Source of the DNA: Topomyia yanbarensis
Lineage: Eukaryota; Arthropoda; Insecta; Diptera; Culicidae
Direction of reading: 5' to 3'
Length of the DNA: 64,000 nucleotides
Assembly: GCF_030247195.1 (NCBI RefSeq)
Contig: NC_080672.1
Coordinates: forward strand, 348,872,413 to 348,936,412
A program made the position numbers and the translations under genes. Numbering within the stretch: position 1 is the stretch's first letter; the number at the start of each line of letters is the position of its first letter. Under the pieces are notes generated by a model, which searched no databases, had not been told where the DNA came from, and saw only the letters and a program-made list of their open reading frames with translations. This document shows positions 1 through 10,371 of the stretch, piece after piece.

Positions 1-1656
1 TGAGAGCAACGCAAGGCAATCGTTCGTCCCTTTGCCTTTGCGGAAGCCAAATTGTGTATCTGACAGTAAGCCATTTGTTTCGACCCAATTGTCGAGCCGA
101 AACAGGATCATTTTCTCGAACAACTTCCGGATACAGGACAGCATTGCGATCGGACGATACGAATTGTGGTCGGAGGCTGGTTTTCCTGGTTTTTGGATGG
201 CGATGACCCTCACCTGTCTCCAGTCATGTGGGACAATGTTACCCTCAAGAAACCTATTAAATAAATTCAACAAGCGTCTTTTGGCAGAGTCTGGCAGATT
301 CTTCAATAAGTTGAATTTAATTCTATCTGGCCCCGGGGCTTTATTGTTACATGATAAGAGAGCAAGTGAGAACTCCACCATCGTAAACGGTGTTTCGTTC
401 GCGGTATTGTAAGGCGACGCGGCGCGGTAGATTTTCTGTGCCGGGGCGGAATCCGGACAAACCTTCTTGGCGAAATCGAATATCCAACGGTTTGAATATT
501 CCACGCTCTCGTTAGTACTGTTTCGGTTTCGCATACGTCGGGCCGTGCCCCAAAGAGTGCTCATCGATGTTTCTCTTGTTAACCCGTCGACAAACCGGCG
601 CCAGTAACTGCGTTTCTTAGCTTTCATTAAATTTTTCATTCGCTTTTCTAATATCGCGTACACTCGATAACTAGCAACTAACCCGTCGTTCCGGAAAGTT
701 TTATACGCGGCAGCTTTCTCCGCGTACACGTCTGAGCACTCTTTGTCCCACCACGGGTTGGGAGAACGTTTTTGGGTGTTCACGTCGGGTACTCGTTTCG
801 TCTGAGTTTGAATCGCGCTATCGAGAATCGAGTTGGACAAAAACTTATATTCTTCCTCCGGGGGAAGTATCTGTGTTGAATCGATAGTTTTGGATATCTC
901 AGCAGCGTAGCTCTTCCAATCAATGTTTCGTGTGAGGTCATAGGGAACATTGATTGGTGTCGATGGTCTTGAACCAGTGGTGATTGCAATTACAATTGGT
1001 AAGTGGTCACTACCGTGGGGATCAGATATTACCTTCCACTTGCAATCTAACCGTAGTGATGTCGAGCATAAAGATATGTCCAGTGCACTTGCTTGCGCAG
1101 GTGGTCTAGGAATTCGTGTCATTTCCCCTGTGTTCAGAATTGTCATATTGAAGTTGTCACAAAGGTCTTGAATTGTCGAAGATCGATTATCGTCGTATAG
1201 ACAGCCCCACCCCGTACCGTGAGAGTTAAAGTCTCCAAGAAGCAGGCGGGGCGAGGGAAGGTGTTCAATCACGTTGGAGAATCTTCGATATCCCATCATG
1301 GCCCTAGGAGGAATGTAAATAGAAGCAATGCAAAGATCTTTGCCTTTGATTGTTGTTTGACAAGCGACAACTTCAATGCCTGGCGTCGAAGGGAGGTTGA
1401 TTCGATTGAAGGAGTAGCACTTTTTGATCCCTAAAAGTACCCCCCCATATGAGTCTTCTCGATCCAAGCGGATAATGTTAAAATCGTGGAAGTTGAGGTT
1501 TATATTAGAAGTTAGCCATGTTTCACATAGGGAAAATGCATCACAATGATTGTAATTTAGCAAGTGTTTTAATGAATCAATTTTGGGGATAATACTTCTG
1601 CAGTTCCACTGTAAAACAGTGATCAGGTCCCTGATTCCGTCTAATAAGTTAGCCAT
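1..1656 (-). CDS. LINE ORF2: AP endonuclease + reverse transcriptase (partial)
   Basis: The frame opens at the ATG at 1656-1654 and stays open for 552 codons to the window edge. My own translation has no stop. The N-terminus (MANLLDGIRDLITVLQWNCR) begins an apurinic-type endonuclease. Further motifs are SLCETWLT, GDFNSHGTGWG and the catalytic SDHLPIV near residue 220. From about residue 435 the reverse transcriptase starts: NKAPGPDRIKFNLLK, then VIAIQKPGKPASDHNSYRPI and FGFRKGKGTNDCL. The YADD box and the C-terminus are outside the window. The start overlaps the ORF1 stop in ATGGCTAA, suggesting reinitiation or coupled translation. In the family this enzyme nicks target DNA and copies the element RNA by target-primed reverse transcription. 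Confidence 0.88.
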   Translation of the reverse strand, partial: MANLLDGIRDLITVLQWNCRSIIPKIDSLKHLLNYNHCDAFSLCETWLTSNINLNFHDFNIIRLDREDSYGGVLLGIKKCYSFNRINLPSTPGIEVVACQTTIKGKDLCIASIYIPPRAMMGYRRFSNVIEHLPSPRLLLGDFNSHGTGWGCLYDDNRSSTIQDLCDNFNMTILNTGEMTRIPRPPAQASALDISLCSTSLRLDCKWKVISDPHGSDHLPIVIAITTGSRPSTPINVPYDLTRNIDWKSYAAEISKTIDSTQILPPEEEYKFLSNSILDSAIQTQTKRVPDVNTQKRSPNPWWDKECSDVYAEKAAAYKTFRNDGLVASYRVYAILEKRMKNLMKAKKRSYWRRFVDGLTRETSMSTLWGTARRMRNRNSTNESVEYSNRWIFDFAKKVCPDSAPAQKIYRAASPYNTANETPFTMVEFSLALLSCNNKAPGPDRIKFNLLKNLPDSAKRRLLNLFNRFLEGNIVPHDWRQVRVIAIQKPGKPASDHNSYRPIAMLSCIRKLFEKMILFRLDNWVETNGLLSDTQFGFRKGKGTNDCLALLS

Positions 1657-3034
1657 CGAAGGATACGATCGCTGTAAGGAGGGGCCATTGTTCAGTCAAC
1701 TGTTTTAAAAATGTTCTTACTGTTGGTAGAATAGCAACCAGCAAGCTTTTCATAGGATCGGTAATGTTGAAAGCTGTGAATATCCAGTCCACAATGTCAG
1801 AAAATTTAAGGAATCCCGTTTTAGGTTGAGTTTCTGACTGTAAAATTGGAGCACTTGGGATTTTTGGTGCCCCGGGGAGTGCTGGGAACTCCTGGTTGTA
1901 TCTCAATTTCCCAAAACCAGGAGGTATTATCTTCGGATTTGTACCAGCACTTCCAGTTGATGAATTATTTTTAATTTGTACCCTTGTTTGGGACAACCTA
2001 GGACCCTTACGAGGAAGTTCAGGTGAGTTTTGATTAGGTCTTTTCCTAGAGTTTCCAAGCGGAGCCAAAGAATGCCCCTCGCAAGGGTCGTTAGAGGCGT
2101 TATCGTCAGTTGGCAAGAGAGCGAATGGGTTTTCGGAGATAAGTGGAACAGCTCTTTTAAGCATTTCTGCGTAAGAGCGTCTGGAGCGATCTTTGGCGGA
2201 TCGCTTCAGTTTATCCGCGCGAAGTTTGTACGTTGGGCATGTCAAAAGTGCATGCGGATTCTCCCCACAGTAAACACACTTCTCAGCAGGGCTACTGCAA
2301 GTATCATCCGCATGGCGTTCCCCACATTTACCGCACCGTTGCTTGTTGCTACAGTAGGTGGCCGTGTGACCTAGCTGCTTGCAATTGGAACAATTCATGA
2401 CCCGCGGTACAAACAGGCGTACAGGTAGACGAGCTCCTCCCACTTCAACGTAGCTCGGAAGTGCAGATCCGGCGAAGGTTACGCGAAACGAGTCTGATGG
2501 ATAGTAATTACCATCTTCGATGGACTTTGAGTGCAATTGCTTGCACTCCAAAATCTTAACTGATTGAAGGTTAGGGTCCTTAAAGCGGCCAGCCCCATCA
2601 TTCATCAGATCATCGACAGTTAGACCCGCATCACTTACCACACCGTCGATCTCCACATCACGAGAAGGGATGTAGACGCGATACTCCAGCGTAAAGAGGC
2701 TATTTCTAACGATATCATTGGCCTGTTTCAAGTCAGAAACGACTACGCGCAGTTTGTCTGACTGAACCTTTTTAATCTCGGTTACGGCCGAGTAACGTTT
2801 TGTCAGCTCCCGTGCAACAGTTATGCTGTTTAACGGTTTATTTTTGGGCCGAAAGTATACCACCCAAGGACCAGCGGATCCATCCTGGTAAACCTTGACT
2901 CGGGGGGGCTGTGAGACATTGGGGGAAAGTGGGGGAAGTGGATCGACCATAACATTATCTGTCTCAGTATCAGATATACGTTCTTCTTCTTCATAATATT
3001 CCTCTTCGGAGGGTGATCCTTCTGTTTGTTCCAT
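1649..3034 (-). CDS. LINE ORF1: CCHC zinc-knuckle nucleic-acid-binding protein
   Basis: A 461-residue intact frame. The N-terminus is acidic (EEEYYEEEE). A central region of about residues 45-210 resembles the RRM-like fold of arthropod LINE ORF1 proteins and includes the phrase ALPSYVEVGG. Three cysteine-rich knuckles follow at about residues 214-265: CSNCKQLGHTATYC, CGKCGERHADDTC and CVYCGENPHALLTC. After a basic stretch the C-terminal 150 residues are low in recognisable motifs. In this family ORF1 binds element RNA and forms RNPs. Its stop lies inside the first codons of ORF2 (8-nt overlap). The start at 3034 is the first ATG of the frame and precedes the acidic leader. Confidence 0.85.
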   Translation of the reverse strand: MEQTEGSPSEEEYYEEEERISDTETDNVMVDPLPPLSPNVSQPPRVKVYQDGSAGPWVVYFRPKNKPLNSITVARELTKRYSAVTEIKKVQSDKLRVVVSDLKQANDIVRNSLFTLEYRVYIPSRDVEIDGVVSDAGLTVDDLMNDGAGRFKDPNLQSVKILECKQLHSKSIEDGNYYPSDSFRVTFAGSALPSYVEVGGARLPVRLFVPRVMNCSNCKQLGHTATYCSNKQRCGKCGERHADDTCSSPAEKCVYCGENPHALLTCPTYKLRADKLKRSAKDRSRRSYAEMLKRAVPLISENPFALLPTDDNASNDPCEGHSLAPLGNSRKRPNQNSPELPRKGPRLSQTRVQIKNNSSTGSAGTNPKIIPPGFGKLRYNQEFPALPGAPKIPSAPILQSETQPKTGFLKFSDIVDWIFTAFNITDPMKSLLVAILPTVRTFLKQLTEQWPLLTAIVSFDG

Positions 3035-3469
3035 TTTGTTGCGGGAGCAACACGCTCGACCGCACTGTTTAACTTAAATCAAAATAAAAAATCAAAAGCA
3101 ATAAAAAGAAAAAAATCGATAAGAAAAGTAAAAAACGAAACACTTCACCAGTTGGTTCCTGACGAGCTGGTAGGTGAATTGATCCTTCGTTTGTTTTATT
3201 CGTCACCCGCGTGACCTTCACACATTAGAGCTGATATAGCTCGTCTAAACAAAGCCGTCTTTCAGGCAAGAAAAATGTTTAGTAACGCACTTCACTGCAC
3301 TACTTTAACTGATATCGCAGATAACAATTATCACTCGCGGGACTGTTTATTAGTAATGCTTTACTGCAGCCTCTGCCACAGCAAGCACCTTCGTACCACC
3401 GAAAAAACTAAACCACACCGGAGAGAACAAAAAGCACTTGTTTCCCGGTACAAAGTTGGGTTACGAATG
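3035..3469 (-). other. LINE 5' untranslated region
   Basis: A stretch between the ORF1 start and the inferred 5' junction with the older RT remnant at 3470. It holds only short chance frames. In LINEs of this kind the promoter is internal to the 5' UTR. I cannot identify a specific promoter element. The exact 5' end is inferred from the point where the 3470/8687 duplicate copies stop matching. Confidence 0.5.
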
Positions 3470-4292
3470 GGGGTCATTTGGTTGATTTTACACCATTCTG
3501 CAAAGGTCACCAGTTGACGTTGAATATATAACTTGAGATCATCAACAAATGACAACCGTGAACCTTCTAAGCAAAAGTCGACGTCGTTGAAATACGGGAG
3601 AAAAATCAAAGGACCAATACGGCTGCCTTGCGAAATACCTAAGAACTCATCGGATCGACAATCGCCTATCTTGACAGTTAGACAACGATTACTGAAATAC
3701 GGTTACATCCAGCGGAGAATATTAGTACCAAAGCCAAGTCAACCCAACATTGCCACTGCAATAGCGTGATTAATCAGACAGTAGATGAAAGGTATTAAGT
3801 CAGTTTGAAGGTTGTCAGACATTGCATCTGTCATATAGGTTGTGAACAATAGAAGAACAACGTTTCGACATAAATTGCGGAATTGCGCTTAGCATTGTAA
3901 TATCAAGGTTATTGTCAACTTCTCTTTTATCTCCTTTTTTGTGAACAGGAAACTGGTTTTCCAGAGATCGGAAAAAAACTTCGATTGTAAGCGACAAATG
4001 AAACATGACAAAGAGGTTCAATTACACCGGCAGAACATTTTTTAAGAATAATACCATCTGGGCCTACCGAGGTTGAGTTTATTTTACCAATCACTTGGTC
4101 CAATTAATTTTAATTCCTGATACTGTAGAATATAACTGAAAATATCAATACAAATTTTCGACATGAAAAATGTTCTACTATCTGGAGCTAGATGCCATTG
4201 TGTATTTCAAAATATCATATGTAATGTAATAATGAGTGGTAGTGAAAATACCGGAGGCAGCTATTTCGGGCAGAGCTGTCATTATGGAGCAC
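3470..4292 (-). pseudogene. Decayed non-LTR reverse transcriptase remnant, copy 1
   Basis: The minus strand shows reverse transcriptase motifs in broken frames: PVHKKGDKREVDN followed by ITMLSAIPQ (4021-3815), then SFVDDLKLYIQRQ, an active-site FVDD box, and TFAEWCKINQM (3609-3470). Frameshifts and stops separate them. The whole 823 bp recurs at 8687-9509 with no difference that I noticed, offset by exactly 5217 bp. The decay therefore predates a recent duplication. The left end is cut by the I-clade LINE. The right end (4136-4292) is part of the arm of the inverted repeat seen at 7781-8115 and 9353-9688. It belongs to a jockey-like LINE clade, from the KKGDK and FVDDLK boxes. Confidence 0.75.
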
Positions 4293-4430
4293 TGAGTCGA
4301 ATGGGATATAACACTCGGCCCTCTGGGCCGCGATCAGGTTGACGATTTTCAGAGCGATAGCTATAAACTCAGCCGTTTCCACGGTAACAACCAATCACCA
4401 TTTGAAACACTTTTTTTGTTTCATGGCACC
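4293..4430 (-). repeat. Dispersed culicine-type repeat fragment
   Basis: It matches, in reverse complement, part of the repeat at 47440-47640: GAGTCGAATGGGATATAACA and the adjoining CTCGGCCCTCTGGGCC block. I recognise that repeat as very common in Aedes-type genomes. It starts exactly where the 823-bp duplication ends. Confidence 0.5.
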
Positions 4431-5254
4431 ACATATCTAGCTGTCGTCGTTAAAAAATTGTGGGCATTTTTTCACAAAAAAGGGTTTTTTGAGTACCAAT
4501 ATCAATGATTTAGCAAACGAAAGATAATTCTTTTCCAAAATGGAAAAGAGTTTAAATGTTATAATGTTAGTTAACTCTGAAAACTGTCTAAAAGATATGA
4601 AAACTGCAAAAGTTATTTAAAAATTGGGTTTTCGTGAATTGGGCCTTGCTAGTATATTTAAACTACTTTCACGGAGGACAATATATAAGATATAATTTCG
4701 TTAACACGACACAGTTTTAAATAGTGGGTACGGTGGTTCTAAATTTAATAATATCAGAAATTTACTTATTAATGACACGAGATAGCGTTTCACAGACTTC
4801 CAGAAAATTGTAGAAAATCAAATTTTAAAAAACTTTGTCGAAACACTGGAACTCTATGTCTTGCACTTTTCATTTTACAAGAAATTTACCAAAAATTGGG
4901 GTGTTACTTAAAAAATTGGTTTCTATATATAACTTTTGCAGTTTTTATTTTTCGTTAAGATAATTTTACAAATACTTTCAGATATTTTGAAGGAGAACAA
5001 TTTGTCTCAGAACGCTATACCATTAGTTTCATTCGTTAGGATGTTACATATACTTTATAAAAAATAAATTATGTCTTGAGTAAATATTGCTTGATATACA
5101 AAATATTTAATGTAACAGCAATGGCATTTAATGAAGATGAGATTTTAAAAAATTATATTTTTATGTAAAATTTTTCATAACTTTATATAGAAAAAAGTTT
5201 AGTAGTTTGTGTATAAGAACAAATTATGCGCCTTTACATAATCTTTAAGTTGTC
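4431..5254. other. AT-rich intergenic sequence, no gene seen
   Basis: AT-rich with homopolymer runs and no ORF that looks coding. Several short phrases such as AAACTGCAAAAGTTATTTAAA recur inverted within it near 4930, so it may be an eroded foldback element. No clean terminal repeats were found. Confidence 0.4.
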
Positions 5255-6470
5255 CTAAGGACAAATTTCGCGCTAAATCGTGTTCAGAGTTGGCAGCACC
5301 CTCTCAGATTTTAATTAAACTTTCTGTATATGAAGAAACTTTCTGTACATGTACACTTTGTCACAAAAAGCCATTTTGCATACTTTGTTTTTCCAAAAAT
5401 GATCTAGACTTTTTCCAAAAATGACCAAAACTGATCTAGACGAATCCTGGATTCTAGAACGTTTTTAGTAAAAAATTGCTGTTTTAAGCTCTAAAAATTG
5501 TATTAAAAATTCTTATCCATGAAACAAAAATTTATGATTCAAAAAGGAATCGTTAAAGTATGAGAAAAATTAATTACGATCAATTGATTTTTTTTAAGAA
5601 AATTGATTGAGTAGTTTTTCGGCAATCGTGATCACGGATAAACCATTTTTAGTAAGACGACATTTCGTGATTATCGAGCCTAAAATTTCAAATTACTACT
5701 GCTCTTGGTAGACGAAGCGCGCTTGGAAGCGCTGCAACTTTCGATCTATTTCTCGGATCTCTATAAAACTTTGGGAAAACATTCTCAAGGAGTTGTACTT
5801 TCAGATAAAATAATAAAAAAAATTGATTCTATGAAAAATGAAAAAGTATTAACCCCTTAATAAAAATATGCTTAGTTGCTAAATTAGACAATATCATCTC
5901 ACAAACTGAGTTTTATTGGATTCTGAGATGATTATGACTTTTATTGGTTTAGTTTTCTATAGAAATACACTGAAGAAAAAAAATCAGTTTGGACAAGGAA
6001 AAGTTTTTTTCAAAGAACTTTTTTTCCTTGAAAGTGCACATCTTGAATTTTTGACGGTTGGTAGGAAACATAATTATCTATCTTGGAACAACATTTCATC
6101 CAAATAAAAAATGGTTTTTTTTTGTAAATCGACTTTAAATTTTTTAAATCGTTTTTTTTTCAGCGTCGGAGTCAATGAAGAATTTTTTCAATATTTTTAT
6201 TCAAAAATTTGACTAATTTTGTGAAAATCACTCCTACATCACTTTTTCGTAGGACTTGTCATTTTTAGATTAGAGCCATTTGAAAAACATTGGTAAAAAA
6301 AGTTTGGGTCTTTTCAAAAGACAGTCTAGATCATTTTTGGAAAAACAAAGTATGTAAAGTGGCTTTTTGTGACAAAGTTTTCATGTACAGAAAGTTTCAT
6401 TAAAATATGAGAGGGTGCTGCCAACATTTGTTCGAGTTGGCGCGAAATTCGTCTAAGGTTACTTTAGTGT
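5255..6470. mobile_element. TIR element of about 1.2 kb, no transposase
   Basis: Imperfect terminal inverted repeats of about 150 bp bound this segment. The left arm (5255-5425) and the reverse complement of the right arm (6316-6470) share AAATTTCGCGC, GTTGGCAGCACCCTCTCA, AACTTTCTGTACATG, TTTGTCACAAAAAGCCA and TTTTTCCAAAAATGATCTAG. The interior is AT-rich and has no convincing ORF, so the element is non-autonomous. No target duplication could be fixed. Confidence 0.65.
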
Positions 6471-6871
6471 AAAATAAAAACGTTATATCAATGAACGCGT
6501 TTTCAAGGTACACCTTAGGGCTTACATTTGAATTACTCCTGCAATGGAAAGAATGAAAGATAGAGCCTACGTGTCTTCAGAAAATTTGTCTAAAATGTGT
6601 TGTTCTGCAACTACATCGAAGGCAGTCAAGCTCTATCTCGAACTGCTGGAAAGTTCGTTTTTTCTTCTTTCTAAAATTAGAACCACCCTTACTTCTGTTC
6701 GAACGAAAAGAAAGGACTTGCAAAGTACAACAACTATCCTGGACGTGTTAAAAGTTGACAAAAAGTTAAAATTCCTATATTTCTTGTTTTGAATTGAGCC
6801 ATGTTTTTTTTCCTTTTTACAAGGTGTCCACTGGAAAAACCCTTTTATTGGAAACACTGAGAAAAGATATG

Positions 6872-6940
6872 TCCTCAAGCAGAAATCGAACCTGCGATCT
6901 CTCAGTCTCTAGTTGGGTGCGTTATTGGAGACATTGAGGG
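6872..6940 (-). repeat. tRNA-like sequence, minus copy of an inverted pair
   Basis: The reverse complement ends in GCAGGTTCGATTTCTGC, a well-paired T arm with a B-box-like core, and then TTGAGGA. The 5' end holds CCTCAA, which can pair with it. The D arm and anticodon arm are degraded. It lies head to head with the plus-strand copy at 7021-7092. The flanks (GATATGTCCTCAAGC) are inverted as well, so the duplication extends past the tRNA-like body. Not a functional tRNA. Confidence 0.55.
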
Positions 6941-7020
6941 TCGATGGCTCCATTAGTAGGTATTGGAGCTGTGAAGGTGATCACGATACTGTTGGGAATC
7001 TGTGATGACATCATCACAGT

Positions 7021-7092
7021 TCCTCAATGGCGGAGTGGTTAACGCACTCAACTAGAGACGGAGAGATCACAGGTTCGATGACTGCTTGAGGA
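7021..7092 (+). repeat. tRNA-like sequence, plus copy of an inverted pair
   Basis: A 72-nt cloverleaf-like body. A perfect 7-bp acceptor stem forms between TCCTCAA (7021-7027) and TTGAGGA (7086-7092). The A-box-like TGGCGGAGTGG starts at 7028 and the B-box-like GGTTCGATGAC at 7072. The anticodon loop would be CTAGAGA (anticodon AGA, serine), but two stem pairs are broken and there is no long serine variable arm. It is therefore best read as a tRNA-derived repeat or pseudogene. Confidence 0.55.
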
Positions 7093-7105
7093 CATATCTT
7101 TTCTG

Positions 7106-7780
7106 CTATATGTCTAATAGAAACGAAGAAAAGTGGATTCCGCCAACTTACCCTAACCACCAACTAGCCCCGGGCTCCCATATTATTTTGTTTCGTTGTG
7201 ATTCGGGTAGCAGTATGAATAATATGCTAGGCTGAATAAAAACTAAAAGCAAAGCTCTAATAATCGACGCAGTGTGTAGTGAATATATAGCCTTCCTTGT
7301 GTGATAGTGGCGAATATGTAACCTAGAAAGAATCTGCAATAATTTGAGTGACAAAAAGTTTTATTCATTCTAATTAATCTTGCTTTAATAGGTACTACAA
7401 TGAAAATTAACACATATAGGCGTTTCTCATAGAAAATCATCTCAGGAATTCAATGGTGCATTTCGATTTGAAAAAAAAATGAGTATTTCAAAAGTTACCA
7501 TTGAAATCAATATAACTATGTTGTTCAACACGAACTTATTTACATTCAGAGTGTCATCTCTTTATCGATAAAAGCGTGTTGAAGGATCTCATCTAGAATT
7601 TTATCGAGTTTTCGAAAATCATAGTGTCATCTTGCGCCGTTTTGTGCCAAAGATTGATATTTGGTCATTTGTTAAATTAATTTTTTCATGGAGACGCATG
7701 GTATTTTTTGATTTCATGAAGTTTTGCATTATTATTCACACCGCGTCCTAATACCAAGATGAATAGGTATTATTATTACA
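7106..7780. other. Intergenic, no gene seen
   Basis: Short frames only. I see no domain, splice pattern or clean repeat boundary here. Confidence 0.4.
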
Positions 7781-8107
7781 TATTTTTGGTTTTACACATA
7801 CCAATAAATACCACTCGCGTCGAATCAACAATGTCTGTGCAACTTTAACATACAGTCCACGTGCTCCTGGGTCGATTGGTGAGCGACGAATAGGGTAAAA
7901 AAATTAAATGCGGGGCTTCTAAAACTACCCAATATTAACTAATGTCATTTAGGTGCTCCATAATGACGGCTCTGCCCGAAATAGCTGCCTCAGGTATGAA
8001 AATTTTCATTACCACTCATTATTACATTACATATGATATTTTGAATTATACAATGGCATCTAGCTCCAGATAGTGGGTTAGAACATTTTTCATGTCGAAA
8101 ATTTGAA

Positions 8108-8215
8108 TTGATATTTATTTTTTTTATTCATTTATTTATTTATTTATTTATTTTATTATTAATTTATTTATTTATTTATTTATTTAATTATTTATTTATT
8201 TTGTTATTTTCAGCT
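8108..8215. repeat. (TTTA)n microsatellite
   Basis: About 100 bp of TTTA/ATTT repeats with a few interruptions, at the inner end of the left inverted-repeat arm. It may be the A-rich tail of the adjoining minus-strand LINE remnant. Confidence 0.8.
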
Positions 8216-8289
8216 CATATTGAGATCCTAATGATAGTAGCTATCCGAAATGGTCATAGCACGGGACAGGTCTCGTTCTCACTTGCAAT

Positions 8290-9300
8290 GCATCGTATCC
8301 GATAACCAGAACACAACATTCGTAACGTGTGCTAGTGTGAGTTGTTTCAACACAATAGAAAGGGCAAACCGCACAAATCTACGCTGAACTGACTCAATTC
8401 GATGGACACGGTTCAGATAATGAGGGACCCACACATGTGGCAACATGCCAATGTTGATCGAACGAATACTTCAAGCATCAAATATCTGAAAAGTACTTAG
8501 ATATTCTCATTATGAAACCCAAACAGCGTTATGCTTTCACAACAATATAGGTGATATGCTGCTTAAACGTTAATTGTCATCAAGTCTGAGATCTTTTACA
8601 AAGCTCGCTCTGTAAATCGTGAATTCTATTAGACAGTATTCGCGTTTTTTCCTCCAGAACGCAATGATCATGCATTTTCAGAATTTGGGGTCATTTGGTT
8701 GATTTTACACCATTCTGCAAAGGTCACCAGTTGACGTTGAATATATAACTTGAGATCATCAACAAATGACAACCGTGAACCTTCTAAGCAAAAGTCGACG
8801 TCGTTGAAATACGGGAGAAAAATCAAAGGACCAATACGGCTGCCTTGCGAAATACCTAAGAACTCATCGGATCGACAATCGCCTATCTTGACAGTTAGAC
8901 AACGATTACTGAAATACGGTTACATCCAGCGGAGAATATTAGTACCAAAGCCAAGTCAACCCAACATTGCCACTGCAATAGCGTGATTAATCAGACAGTA
9001 GATGAAAGGTATTAAGTCAGTTTGAAGGTTGTCAGACATTGCATCTGTCATATAGGTTGTGAACAATAGAAGAACAACGTTTCGACATAAATTGCGGAAT
9101 TGCGCTTAGCATTGTAATATCAAGGTTATTGTCAACTTCTCTTTTATCTCCTTTTTTGTGAACAGGAAACTGGTTTTCCAGAGATCGGAAAAAAACTTCG
9201 ATTGTAAGCGACAAATGAAACATGACAAAGAGGTTCAATTACACCGGCAGAACATTTTTTAAGAATAATACCATCTGGGCCTACCGAGGTTGAGTTTATT
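8290..9300 (-). pseudogene. Decayed non-LTR reverse transcriptase remnant, copy 2
   Basis: The same reverse transcriptase debris as 3470-4292: KKGDKREVDN at 9238-9032 and the FVDD box near 8760. Here the reading continues past the point where copy 1 is cut: after WCKINQM a frame gives SEKCMIIAFWRKK. That is the usual step from the active-site domain to the thumb in jockey-like LINEs. Several frameshifts and stops make it non-functional. This copy shows the ancestral context into which the I-clade LINE later inserted in copy 1. Confidence 0.72.
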
Positions 9301-9688
9301 TTACCAATCACTTGGTCCAATTAATTTTAATTCCTGATACTGTAGAATATAACTGAAAATATCAATACAAATTTTCGACATGAAAAATGTTCTACTATCT
9401 GGAGCTAGATGCCATTGTGTATTTCAAAATATCATATGTAATGTAATAATGAGTGGTAGTGAAAATACCGGAGGCAGCTATTTCGGGCAGAGCTGTCATT
9501 ATGGAGCACCTAAATGACATGAGTTAATATTGGGGAGTTTTAGAAGCCCCGAATTTATTTTTTTTGCCCTATTCGTCGCTCATAAATCGACCGAGCAGCA
9601 CGTGGACTGTATGTTAAAGTTGCACAGAAATTGTTAATTCGACGCGAGTGGTATTTATTGGAATGTGTAAAACCAAAAATATTGATAT

Positions 9689-10371
9689 TGATAGAGTCCA
9701 AAGACTGATATGACATTTCTGAATTTATTACGAGCAAACCAATGTCAATGGGATGGTCAGGCAATAATGAATGTTATGCATCTGCAAATCACATTTCAAA
9801 TGACACCCATATAGATGATGCTCTGCAATGTTATGTAGTAACAGGAAGCTGCCATCTTGGATTTAAAAATGGAGTCAATCATCATTTTTCGTCATCTAAA
9901 ATCCTTAAATTGGTATTATCCAAAACGAAACTTTGCCTGAAATTGGTGCTAACAATAAACTACACCACTCTTTTGTTCTAGTCTATAGTAACCACCCAGA
10001 GTGATTCTTGAAATCGTTGTCAGGTCACTTCTGTTATTGTGGTGATCGCTTTTTTTTGCTCTCACCTTACCCCACTAAATGAGGAGACAGTCAGAATAGG
10101 GCCTCCCAAATCAATCGCACCACATAGAATTATCAGCCTGGATTATTCATTCAAACCCAAACGCAACACATATAACAGAATATATTTTCAGTTCAGTCAC
10201 ACAGTAAAGAGATCTAATACACATATCTCTAACGGAATGTCGAAAACGCAGTTCATATAATTATGCGCCACATAGCTAACCCTAACTTATATCATCTGTA
10301 TATTTAAGAAGATTAAACCACCAATTGAGTCGATCTCGTGAAACCATTTTGAGTTATGCCCCCGTTTCGGT
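9689..10371. other. Intergenic, 3' flank of CRAL-TRIO gene 1
   Basis: No gene recognised. Open frames of 70-80 codons at 9742 and 10039 carry no motif. No clear AATAAA for the minus-strand gene was found close to its stop. Confidence 0.4.

Larger units (their letters stand above)
1..3469 (-). mobile_element. I-clade-like non-LTR retrotransposon, 5' part
   Basis: A minus-strand LINE with two overlapping ORFs: a zinc-knuckle ORF1 (1649-3034) and an ORF2 with endonuclease and reverse transcriptase (1-1656). Both frames are free of stops within the window, so this copy looks young. The 3' part (rest of RT, RNase H if present, tail) lies beyond base 1. The 5' boundary is inferred at about 3469: to its right is a decayed RT remnant whose sister copy at 8687 continues with different sequence, so the LINE interrupts that remnant. 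Assignment to the I clade (MosquI-like in mosquitoes) rests on the WNCRSI start of ORF2 and the three-knuckle ORF1. A related jockey or LOA clade is possible. Confidence 0.8.
7781..9688. mobile_element. Long inverted repeat enclosing the RT remnant, copy 2
   Basis: The left arm (7781-8115) and right arm (9353-9688) are about 335 bp and inverted. Shared phrases include CATACAGTCCACGTGCT, CGACGAATAGGG, AATGGCATCTAGCTCCAGAT and CGACATGAAAAATG. They enclose an (ATTT)n tract and the second copy of the decayed reverse transcriptase. The arms could fold into a long hairpin. The pre-existing RT debris suggests a foldback-type element or an inverted duplication, not an autonomous transposon. Confidence 0.6.

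Noticed and set aside
7021..7092. Functional tRNA-Ser gene
   Set aside because: The acceptor stem is perfect, but the anticodon and T stems have mismatches and the long variable arm of tRNA-Ser is missing.
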